Below are positions 54,240 through 64,000 of a stretch of 64,000 bases of DNA, piece by piece (the stretch's first letter is position 1; the number at the start of each line of letters is the position of its first letter). The DNA lies in assembly GCA_038501785.1 (NCBI GenBank), contig JBAMJR010000042.1, forward strand, positions 1,082,501 through 1,146,500, read 5' to 3'. Source of the stretch: Myoxocephalus aenaeus. Lineage: Eukaryota > Chordata > Actinopteri > Perciformes > Cottidae. Both the position numbers and the translations under genes were made by a program. The notes beneath the pieces are model-generated. The model did no database searches. It had not been told where the DNA came from and saw only the letters and a program-made list of their open reading frames with translations.

Positions 54240-54600
54240 CTCACTGTGGGGTTGTTTCGCTCATTAGTTGTTTTGCTTCTCTTTGTAATAGTTTTGTATC
54301 TCTTTGTAGTCAATTTATCAACTCTCTTAGAAGTTGCTTTGTGTCTCTTTGTGGTCATTTGGACTATTTATGGTTTCTTTGTGTCTCTTTGTAGTCATGT
54401 TGACTTTCTTTGTAGTCATTATGTGCCTTTTTGTGGTTGTTTTGCGAATTGTCATAGTCGTTGTGACTCTATGTCTCTCTGCAGCTGTTTTGCATCTCTT
54501 TGTCGTTGTTTTGGTCTCTTCTTAGTCCTTTTTGTGTCTCTTTGTAGTTGTCTTTTGTTTCTCTATGGTCATTTTGAGTCTCTTCATGGCTGATACACAC
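54240..54600. repeat. Diverged tandem repeat (ttgtgtctctttgtagtcgt type)
   Basis: Imperfect 21-24-base units that are the reverse complement of the array at 44095-44545. One frame stays open for 119 codons and looks hydrophobic because it translates tttgt-rich units; it is not a protein. Confidence 0.8.
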
Positions 54601-57600
54601 CTGTTTGAGGGACATTTTGTAGGTGAAGGCGCTGATACTGAGAGCCCCTGGGCCTGTGCCTGGTAGGCCCGATCAGTCATCCATCCACGGGTTCTGGACA
54701 TGCTGCTGTGTTTAAACACTGTGCATGTGATGACGAGGTTGTTTCAGTTTTAAGGCAATTAATACAAAAATTTCAGCTCAATTCTCAAAATTGCATTTAA
54801 TAAAATTTCAAATAATTGAGTTCCATCTATATTTGATCTTAAATGTTTAGTCCATCACATATGGAACAATGTATATAGAATATATTGATACAGAACAAGA
54901 CGTTTTCTTTTGACGCATCTAAAGAAATGCAATTCGCATTGTGCAATTCTGCAGTTCCCTGATCATAAAAGTGCGAAAAGTCTTGAAAAGCTGAAGGAAC
55001 CTATCTACTTTTGTAGATAAACAAAATACAAGTTTATTGACTGTAAAGCTTAGTGTGCATGATCACATTAAACTCTCGTGCCTGTGATTAAAGAATCAAT
55101 GGTCATAATCAATGTGCATTTGCAGCATTGCATCACTAGGAAAACCCCATTTTCCCAAACCACCGACGTTCCTCTTATCATTTGATGTTCAAAGTTATTC
55201 CTCCTCTCATTTCTGAACCTCTTTTTTTTTTTTGTCCTAACGTTTTCTGTACTATCTCTTGCGGCTAATACCCACTCTGGCAGATGATTGATAAGGGCCT
55301 GATTGAGGATTAACTTGCTGGGAGTCCAAACGTCCCTCAGCTGCAGCATGAAGTCAACAAAGGACAAATCTTTGACCGCATAGAACGCTGCTGGATGTGA
55401 AAGAACACAGCACTGTGGTAAATAAAGCTGGATTCAACACACAGAGATGTCGTCTTTACAGCCTTAATTGTTCTGGTGGGAATGAATACATGAACGAAAC
55501 ATTTTATTCTCTTGACTCATCCCTCCCAATACAGTTATATTATACTATTATGCACTATAAAACCAAACAGTATGTAACAGCACAATATATGACCCTCATA
55601 CACATATGAACAGGCTTAATATATTGTCTTAGGATAAATTAATTAAATATATACACACACATAGTAACAAACCCTCTTGTGCATGTTTATGTCAATTAAA
55701 ACATTGTTTCAACATTGATTCAGTCTGTAATCCCGATAATGTATTATGTATATTATGTATTGTATATAAGTATAAGATGAATTTCATTTTTCACTTCCTT
55801 CAGTTCACAATACACACATATTCTTTCATCTTCAACCACACCTCTGTATAATGCAGTTTCAGTATGTAATGACAATATACCACATTTTTCACTTGCTTTT
55901 AGGCAACACATTTTTCTAAATTATACTTTTTCTAGTTTGTCTTTACAAAGTAGAAACCCAGACATTGTATTTGATGTGAGTAGCTAATGCTAATACAGCT
56001 ACTGTGAGATTATAGTTCACAGTATGTAGAAAGCCTATACTGTATACTAGGTCCTTAATGCTGCATGTCATTCGGCAGAATGGAAAAACAGGAAAACCTC
56101 CCACAAGCGTTATTTCCATTGCTATTCCCCTGTTAGTCACACCATGTAAATAGATTAAAGTTGCTATTTTTTATTGTACTAAATACTAAATTCTGCAAAT
56201 GAAACAGATACAAAAGATACAAAAGACCAGTCCAACTTTCCATAAGCAGGATTCCTGGCTGTTGATATTGCGATATTGCTTTTTATTCCACATCACTAGC
56301 TCTGAGCGCAGTATCTTCATGTGGATGGGTTTACAATGAAGTCAGTACGGACTAAATGCTGTGAACAGACACGCCAAAAGCAAGACCGCCGTTGTGATAG
56401 CACACTTGACTTGACTTCAGAAATTTGGTAGGACCATTTGTACCATTTTACAACTGGTTGTCTACCTCTTTTAACAAATGCAAGATGTCATATCAGTCAG
56501 AAATTCGGGATACCTCCGACTTAAAATTAGAAGGCTAACGTGAAAATACGTTATTGTCCGTTATCAGTGTCAGTTTTGGACGTGGTGGCATGTGCCTAAT
56601 AAACGTGACTAACGAGCCATGTGACTTCTGAGTGACCGACACGTCAACTTTACGTTTAGTTTAGCACGGGACACAAACAGCTGTCTCAAGTCCAGCGTTT
56701 GTTTGACCCAGCCATCCCTGTGTGGACATGAAAGTCACCTTCCACACATTCTGCAGCAGCCATATCATGTAATTACACACACGATCATGGTTGTAGTATC
56801 TCTCCTTACAGATGACCTCGGCGTGGCAGCTCCACTGGTCGCAGGACATTCTGGAAAATGGTGAATGTCCACTGTCATTGGTCCCAATGCTAAAGCTGAA
56901 TAATTTAGGACACTGTGTGTCAGACTCATTCATCATCCATTATGACAATCTCAGCCGCTGCCACCCAAGCTTCTTTCTTTCAGTGCTTCAGACAGAACAT
57001 ATCAAACAGGAACAACAACAACAAGTCGAGGCTGTTCTGTGTTTTCATCCTGTGAGCAGGTGTTCTTCACAGATGTGTCAAAGATGATGGTGATTCTCAA
57101 TTCTTGTTAAAGAAGCCAGGAATTTGATTAGAGTTTAATTGAGCTCTAATTTGGATTTATAAATTAAATAATTTATTCTGGCACAAAAAAGTGTTCTCAT
57201 TAAAATGATGGAGAGTTTTTAGGTAAGTGGCCAGTTGTGAGGAGCTTGTTGGAATTCCTCGGACAAAGACAGATTATGGATTTTTGCATTTAAATTGAAG
57301 ATAAAGAAATATATAAAAGTATGAGCTCACCGTAAGAATGTTAAAGCACCTAATGCTGCGTGTCTCAACCTGACGCAGCTCTGTGTCTTTTATTAAACAG
57401 CTTGAAAGGATAGAATGATCATCATCATCATTATATCAACTCATTTTCCCATCCTGGGCTCAGTGTGCTGAATGCATCAAATCTACAAACCCGGCAGGTT
57501 TCGTTTGGATGACGCCCAACTTCCTCTACCACATAAACAAAAACGCGGAGGCTCCTTGCATCCCAAATGGCATGATGACAAACGCTAATGACTAATTAGC

Positions 57601-57899
57601 CGATTACTGACGCCAACACCACAATGAGTTTATTAAATTATTTTAAGTGGCGCCCTGTAGTTAATCAGCCAACACATTCTCACTCCCAAGGCTTCCCACG
57701 CTGCGTCAGTGGCGCTAAGCTTCAAACTATGAAGCTCTAGGTTCCCATAGCGTTAGTTTTTGGACGTGTCGGGACGGCATGCCAGTTTCCGCTCATTTCA
57801 TGCATAGTGTATTTTTCAAAATAAATCTCTGTCTTTACGAGAAGTTAGGTTTAGGCAACAAAACCACTCAGTTAGCCTTAGGTAACGACTCACATCACC
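54601..57899. other. Gene-free stretch
   Basis: Mostly AT-rich sequence. No recognisable exon, RNA gene or transposon end was found on either strand. Confidence 0.4.
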
Positions 57900-58930
57900 A
57901 CCCGGTGACTAAAGACTCACGTGACTCAGGTAACGTGAAAACCATGTGGAAACCTCTGGGTCTGAAAAGTGAAGCCATTGCAGAAGTCTCTCTACTGACC
58001 ACCAGGGGGCGACTCCTCTGTTTGTATAGAAGTCTATGCTTCATGTGTTAAAGCTGCATTCTCTCTACTGACCATCAGGGGGCGACTCCTCTGGTTGTAT
58101 AGAAGTCTATAAAAGTGACTCTACTCTCTTGATTTATTCCCTCAGTAAACATTGTAAACATGAGTTTATGTCTCAATCTCTAGTTTCAAGTCTTCTTCAA
58201 TACAGCATGATGTTCATTTAGTAAATGATGGTCATTTAGTGTAACACCCTGTTGGTTGTGTGTATGTGTGTCTCTTGATTGTGTCATTCCCTTCACCTGC
58301 CCTCAGCCACGCCCATGTGTGTCCCTTGATTGTTAATTCCATACACCTGTGTTTCCCCTCTCATATATATATACTCCCCTGCTTTCCTTTGTCCCCTGCC
58401 AGACTGTCTTTGTTCCTGTGTGTCTTTGTTACGTGAGTGTTCATCGTGTGTCCCGTGTTATATGACACCTTTTTCGAGCTCTGGACAAGGTCCTTGTCTT
58501 GTTTTGTTTTTGAAGTTTGACTTAAGTAAAGTACGTTTTGGATTTTTCCCTCGAAAGTGCCTCCTGTCTTTGTCCTCTGCGCCCGAGTCTCTGCTCACCA
58601 CACCCGGTCTTGACATTTAGAGTCAAACAGACCGTAAAGCAGGGGATGCTTTAGGGCGGGGTTACAAGGTGATTGACAGGTCGCTAACATGGTGTTATTC
58701 ATGTTTTTTTTTTTGTCTCACCAATTTAATCCGTTCACATTGTGTGTTCAGTTCAGGAAAGTTGCGTTCAGTACGGTGATGTCATGGTGACTTCTTATGT
58801 GTCTATGGTAAAAAAGAAAAAAAAACACAAAAGAAACGCAACAAGCCGACGATAATCCACTCCTCCGAAAGCCCAGTTTCAAGTAGCCAGGGTCCATTGA
58901 CGTGTATATAAAAGCCCTATTTCCAGACGC
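57900..58930. repeat. Teleost repeat interrupted by a solo LTR
   Basis: The left part (57900-58239) has ctactgaccaccagggggcg twice, then tcttcaatacagcatgatgt; the right part (58616 on) continues with agtcaaacagaccgtaaagc and gcggggttacaaggtgattg. The two halves read as one element split at the TTTAG duplication. Confidence 0.6.
58240..58615 (+). mobile_element. Solo LTR with 5-bp TSD
   Basis: 376 bp starting TGTAACACCC and ending GGTCTTGACA, flanked by TTTAG on both sides (58235-58239 and 58616-58620). TG...CA termini and a 5-bp duplication mark an LTR left after recombination between two LTRs. It is unrelated by eye to the LTRs at 29747 and 34237. A tatatatata tract near 58365 may be its TATA box. 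Confidence 0.85.
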
Positions 58931-59179
58931 CCGGTTTCCATTGTTTACCCCGTAGCCTAGTGGTCTAAGCGCTGTAGAGTCAGTGTTTAGTTTGTCTGTT
59001 CTGGGCTTCTGAAGACGAACATAGACTGTAGGCGGACTCCCTGAAGAGAACCCGCTCCCTATTTAGATATGAAGGTCTCATTCTAAGCTAATGAATGCAC
59101 AATGATTCTTAGTTTCAGGTCATTATACACTAATGAGAATAGAATGATGAACATATTATGTTCCATTGCTGCCTGTAGA

Positions 59180-59435
59180 TCCTCTTAAATCCTCCACCCT
59201 CGACCTTTGAAGCTACTCCAATCAATAGTTTCATATTGACGTCTGACCAAAGGAGCATGTGTAATGTGAAAAGCTCGAGGCAACAAACCCACAGAGAATA
59301 TTTTCACCCGAGTCGGAAACACTCAATGTGTCATTAAGCAGCCGTTTGCTAATATGCTCCAATCGAGTGTTGGCAGCTTGTTGTGCGGCTTGCGAGTGTC
59401 TAAAAAAATGTATTCATGAAGGTTTAGCCATATGC
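59180..59435. repeat. Local direct duplication, copy 1
   Basis: About 157 bases beginning cctcttaaatcctccaccct recur almost exactly at 59731, with a more diverged continuation (caatcgagtg ... tcatgaaggttta). Not a known repeat to me. Confidence 0.85.
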
Positions 59436-59730
59436 AAGTTCATGTTCCCTCTAATTTAATAGTGAATCACGCCCACACAGAACATGAGAGAATACTGCCG
59501 AGTGAAAGAGGGCAAGTGAGGCTATCATTTGAGGAATCTCTTCCAAGATTGGCGCCGGCTTTATATACCTCCGTTTAATTGCTGTGTCACGACAGGATAA
59601 TTACCGCTGTCATCCATTGGAGGGGACTAACAGGCCGGAAGACGACCTAACAGCCTTTGCTTAGTTCTGCAGGGAATTGTTGGTTGGCAGCAAAACAATG
59701 GGAAAATAAAAGATAGCAATAGTGTATTTT

Positions 59731-59955
59731 CCTCTTAAATCCTCCACACTCGACCTTTGAAGCTGCTCCAATCAATAGTTTCATATTGACATCTGACCAA
59801 AGGAGCACGTGTAATGTGAAAAGCTCGAGGCAACAAACCCACAGAGAATATTTTCACCCGAGTCGGAAACACTCAATGTGTCATTAATGTCAATCGAGTG
59901 CTGGCAGCTTGTTGTGCTGCTTGTGTCTAACAAATGAATTCATGAAGGTTTAACA
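59731..59955. repeat. Local direct duplication, copy 2
   Basis: Second copy, in the same orientation and 551 bases downstream. It differs by a few substitutions and lacks about 30 bases in its second half. Confidence 0.85.
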
Positions 59956-60229
59956 AAACTGCATCTCTACTGGAGAAGATGACTTGTTTTGCTTATTCGG
60001 TCAAAGGAGCCTTTAGAGTGATTCAAATATGTGTTATTTATGACTCCAATCTGAGATGTTCTACTCTGTTCATTGAATTACTGCGTTTTATGTGCTCGTT
60101 TTAAACGTCTATATAAAAGTCAAGTGTTCTGTAGCTTGTAAACACACATACTGTATAGTGGACACGTGTACATGGATGGACTGGATGAGTGTGTACAGTA
60201 TATGTAACACATATACAGCATGTCTCCTC

Positions 60230-60550
60230 ATTTAACCTCCGTTCTGCAACCAACAATACCTCCAAGTCCCCAGAACCAAGCTCCGCACTATGGGCGATCG
60301 GGCCTTTTCCTCTGCAGCTCCGAGGCTGTGGAATACCCTCCCCGACCATCTGAGGGCCCCACAGACTGCAGAGGCTTTTAAACGTGACCTGAAAACTCAC
60401 CTTTTTAAGAAAGCTTACTGCTAAAATATCTTTCATGGGCTTTGCTTTTAAATATATCTTAAAAATGCTCTTGTTTTATTCTGCTCTGTAGCACTTTGAG
60501 ATTGCTCAAATATAAAGTGCAATACAAATACAATGTATTATTATTATTAT
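60230..60550 (+). pseudogene. LINE ORF2 C-terminus with 3' tail
   Basis: One frame reads VPRTKLRTMGDRAFSSAAPR then LWNTLPDHLRAPQTAEAF and ends KTHLFKKAY with TAA-type stop, the canonical LINE C-terminus. It is followed by gcactttgagattgctcaaa and a (tat)n run, the usual tail. 5'-truncated; a different family from the L2 copies with the attgaa tail. Confidence 0.75.
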
Positions 60551-63189
60551 GTAGTTAGGATATGTAAACATAAAAATACAAATGAAAGTTGTGCAAGTGT
60601 ACTAATGGAACATAAACTAATAGTTGATAGAGAGGGCTGAGAGAATATGATTCCCAGTTCAGCGTGGGAACAAAAGTCCATAACGTTTACAATCAATACA
60701 TTTAAATTGTTTTTAATGCTAACACAAAGACCTCCTGGTTCATTAATATTGGAATTTGAATGTGCAAGAAAAAAAACTAGGCAACTTTGGCAATCATTAG
60801 TGAGCAGAAGCCCTCTTTATCAGAAATGGAAAGCTCTGGTGGAAAGTCTGGACACACTTTCTCCCTGCGGCTCTGGTCAGAGCTCCAGCTGTTCACCTTA
60901 AAGGCCTCCCAGCTGTCCACAGCGCTGAGCCCTTCATCTTATCTTCCTATTGTCCTTATCATATCCCTTGCTTTTATTACATTAACCTTTTATAATTCTG
61001 TAATGTTTTAATGGTTTTAGCACTTTTAATGTCTTCATAGTTTTGTATGAGTTTTTGTTTTAGTTTGTTTAGGCTGCTTGCTACAAAAAAAAGAAAAAGA
61101 GGTGTCTTCACCACTTCCTCACCAGCTCTGAGCCTGAAGGGCCTTTCTGAAGAGGACGGCCAAAAGGAAACCAGGTTGAGCGCCCATCAGCTGTCGTGAT
61201 GTAACTGGATTAGTCAAAGTAACTGGATTACCACAAATGAGACAAGAATTACAACCTCTTCCCCACTCCCAGCTGCTGGAAGACTACTTCACCAGGAGGA
61301 GAACCACTTAATGCTTCACCTTCACACTCTGGTCACAGCGTAGGAGAGCACATCCCTATCAGCAGATAATCAGTCGTCAACACAGATTCACCAGATGCCT
61401 AATTTATTGTCCACGGAAAGGAGAGCATGGCCCTGAGCTGTGAGTGGAGTTGTTTAGTCTCAGGAGATGTGCTGATGGGAGAGTAACTCCCATCAGCACA
61501 CAGAAACATTCTGCAGCTCCAACAGTTGGTTCTCCTATTTATAGCTTCTGCAGAGACTTGTTATTGTCCCCAAATATGGACTGAATTCTGCGCAGCGGGA
61601 GAGTACCGCAGTCGTGTTTGCCAAAATTGTCATGAAAGCGTTTAAAAGCCATAGCACCCAGCTTGATGCCCTCCTCCTTTAAATGTTTATTCACCACGTC
61701 CTTTTCTATTATCATTTGTGTGGAAGATGTGGCATAGAGATATAATAGATCACCTCCATAACCAGCCTTTATGTTTATCTTCTGGAGTTCCCTGGAGGCT
61801 TTTAAAAAACAAAAAGAGAATCAAGATTGCACTGCCATCTAGTGGAGACACTGCACATTGCAAACAGTAGCTTTTTGTTGGCTTGCTTCTATAGATTGAA
61901 ATAGCTGCTTGTGTCAGGATGCAAAATTACCCAAATCACACACTTAAAATAGGCCGTTGCTGTATTTTTGAGCATATTTGCACACAGACACTTTCCAGAG
62001 CGCCTGCCGCTGCCCTTACAGAGTACATATTGTTGTATGCACTCAGTTGGGACTCTCTACATTGCGCTTTGAACTTTGATCCTCTGGCTCATATATGCAG
62101 ATAGCTAGAAAAGCATGCAGGTCTGCATACTATTATGCAGGCCTTGCTCGTTGTCTTTAGCGGCCTTAGTTTTTTGGGGATGGTCTCCTCCATGTTACTG
62201 GTCTATTTTTCTTGGATTATTACAGAAGTAACTGGCCATCTTTTGTTTCAAATTAGAGGAATAGATGAGGAGACAGTAGGCAGAGTATAAAGTGATTTAA
62301 TGAAGAAAGGAATTTAAAGCTGGAAGTCCAAAATAAATCAGGCAGGGAACAGGAGACAATCCCCAAAAAATAAAAAGAATGCGGCGGTTGGACCGCAGAG
62401 ACCAGCAACTTGCAGACGAGCTGACACTGAAACACACGGCTTGTCACAGACAAAAGCAGGAAGTAAAACCAGCCTTAACACATAAGGAGAATAACTTTCA
62501 AAGTAAAAAAAAACACAGTGTTCCTGGAGAGAATTGTTTTAACTTGTCATCACATTGAACTTGGACAATGTAGTTTGGATCCACTCACTACTTCCATCTT
62601 TCAACCACATCTTTTGGCCTTAATCAGCAAGTGGAGTTTGCTCAGTGGTCATGGAGAGTGTACAGTCATCGTCACGTGACGTAGTTATCATACTTCATGC
62701 ACGTGATACCAGGATTACATCAGGGCTGGTTTGCCTTGTTTTCGAATAATTCAAGGAGAAAAACTGTAGAGAAGAAGGAAGGAGAAGAAAAGCACATGTA
62801 CTATATCTAAACCATTGGTGACGGTAGATAGATACTTACCCTGAAGGAGAATGTTTCTACTGTGCCCTGTGACAACTTATCCAACAATACTCTCATGTTT
62901 AAATGATACCTGCATTCTGAATATGGCTACCTATTTGTACACACAGATGCCACCATGCAGTACATATTTATAATGATATCTCAGATAGTCTACTGGGCCA
63001 GGAGACAATGACACATATACCTCAGTAAATATTGAAGCTATATTTTCTCTCTGTCTCCTTGTGTATTTTTTTCTTCTTGATAATGAGTAGTGCTGTCAGC
63101 GTATCAGAGTCTCACTACACAATTATTGTGACCAAAACAATTCACCACATCGGTATATATCACGATATCTAGAAAGATTTTAAATAACA
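60551..63189. other. Gene-free stretch
   Basis: No exon recognised. A perfect 14-bp inverted repeat is at 61468-61500. Confidence 0.4.
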
Positions 63190-63480
63190 TAGATAGATAG
63201 ATGTATACTTTATTTATCCCCAAGGGGAAATGAGTTTGTCGCAGTAGCAAGCAATTTACATAGAAGACACAAATAAGACACAAAAAAAGATCAGGAATGC
63301 AAAATACTCAATATATACAACAAGACAGTAGAGCGTATTCATTTAGTAAATTAAACAATAAAGAAAGTGCAAAAATGCAAAGTATATAAGTATGTACATA
63401 AATATGTATGTATGTAAATAATAACGCTATCAGTTTTTTTGTGGCAGTGGAGGGAGGAGTGAGTCTGCCACCTCATCTGT
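63190..63480. repeat. Interspersed repeat family B, copy 2
   Basis: A gatagatagat run followed by ctttatttatccccaagggg and tgcaaaaatgcaaagtat, matching the copy at 24856-25290. Confidence 0.6.
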
Positions 63481-63600
63481 ACAGATGCCTAATTTAAGAG
63501 GTGCTGGATTATTTTCAGAATATTATCATGTGTGTTATTAACATGATATTAAACATTTAACTTTTTAAATATCAGAAAAAAATATCTAGAGCTGTAATGT

Positions 63601-63715
63601 ATGGAAGCCCGTTTCCGAAACAAACAAAAAAGTCATAATTATGAGATAATAAAGTCGAAATTATGAGCTAGAAAGTCGAAATTATTAGATAAAAAGTGCC
63701 GAAACGGGCTTCCGT
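63601..63715. repeat. MITE with ggaagcccgtttc ends
   Basis: ggaagcccgtttc at 63603 is mirrored by gaaacgggcttcc at 63701-63713. The interior is a run of agtcgaaattatgag-type units, a common fish MITE. It lies about 65 bases upstream of the promoter-like motif of the next gene. Confidence 0.8.
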
Positions 63716-63783
63716 AGTATTGTGACACACAAAAAAAGGTGTTTTATTTCGCTGACTCCAGAGTCTCTCGCCAAGTACCACGG

Positions 63784-63803
63784 ACTACACTACCCAGGGT
63801 GCA
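63784..63803 (+). promoter_or_regulatory. ZNF143/STAF-like promoter motif
   Basis: ACTACACTACCCAGGGTGCA closely follows the ZNF143 binding consensus (ACTACAnTTCCCAGnnTGCA). It lies 154 bases upstream of the ATG at 63957; an inverted CCAAT box (ATTGG, 63832-63836) lies between. Such motifs mark TATA-less housekeeping promoters. Confidence 0.55.
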
Positions 63804-63956
63804 CCAGCGCTGGTGGCGTAACGTTTGCACGATTGGCTGATACGACCACGCCCCTGATATCCTTTTCTTTCGGCTCGATTGACATATTTACTGCAGAGCG
63901 GAGCCGCGAAAACAGTAAAGTACGGCGAACCTCGGGGCTGTCAGCGGACGACAAAC

Positions 63957-64000
63957 ATGGCCGCGCACGCCATCTCGTGCTGCCGCTTGTTTGGGAGACA
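63957..64000 (+). CDS. First codons of an unidentified gene, cut by window end
   Basis: An ATG in good context (aaacATGG) opens MAAHAISCCRLFGR and continues past the window edge without a stop or donor. The stretch is alanine-, cysteine- and arginine-containing with no acidic residue, which would fit a mitochondrial presequence, but 14 residues are too few to tell. The GC-rich promoter-like surroundings support a real first exon. I do not recognise the protein. Confidence 0.55.
   Translation, partial: MAAHAISCCRLFGR

Noticed and set aside
54234..54593. 119-codon hydrophobic frame resembling a membrane protein
   Set aside because: It translates a tandem ttgtgtctctttgtag repeat; no start context, homology or splice support.
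58945..58985. tRNA-like A-box phrase gtagcctagtggtctaagcg
   Set aside because: No B box, no cloverleaf and no terminator follow; at best a decayed SINE piece.

Overview
The window is nuclear DNA from a ray-finned fish, most likely a percomorph teleost. It holds spliced vertebrate genes with GT-AG introns, long dinucleotide microsatellites, and a repeat mix typical of teleosts: L2- and Rex1-like LINEs, an intact Tc1 element, hAT elements, a SCAN-gag Ty3/gypsy element and many MITEs. All identifications were made by reading and translating the sequence; no database was searched.

Layout. 1-5.8 kb: gene-free, with LINE and MITE debris. 5.84-23.25 kb (minus strand): nol10, reconstructed as 21 coding exons that stay in frame to give a 753-residue nucleolar WD40/NUC153 protein. 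It has an arginine-glycine-rich tail. Its introns hold a LINE fragment, a hAT end, microsatellites, a small MITE in intron 1 and a 2.2-kb foldback element in intron 10. 24.5-38.4 kb (plus strand): four recognisable exons of atp6v1c2, the V-ATPase C2 subunit gene. They are divergently oriented to nol10. Most of the gene is missing and one exon has an in-frame TGA, so I call it a decaying pseudogene. Its remains are filled with nested transposons: a Tc1/mariner-IS630-type element (26.70 to about 35.03 kb) broken by a 4.8-kb LTR retrotransposon and a 1.5-kb hAT element, each with a clean target-site duplication. 36.5-41 kb: two L2 LINE copies. 42.145-43.464 kb (plus strand): single-exon kcnf1, an intact Kv5.1-type silent potassium-channel subunit. 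43.5-63.5 kb: no recognisable host gene; it holds an intact Tc1 transposon (47.785-49.005 kb), a solo LTR, tandem repeats and LINE tails. 63.6-64 kb: a MITE, then a promoter-like segment with a ZNF143-type motif and the first 14 codons of a plus-strand gene cut by the window edge.

The order nol10 (minus), atp6v1c2 (plus), kcnf1 (plus) matches human 2p25.1 from memory. PDIA6, which lies between ATP6V1C2 and KCNF1 in human, is not visible here. The genes do not form a functional unit: nol10 serves small-subunit ribosome biogenesis, kcnf1 modulates Kv2 channels, and the V-ATPase gene is broken.

The most unusual items are the TE-riddled atp6v1c2 remnant, the LTR element whose long gag-protease-integrase frame has no reverse transcriptase, the 2.2-kb intronic foldback in nol10, the RGG tail on Nol10 and the apparently complete Tc1 element.
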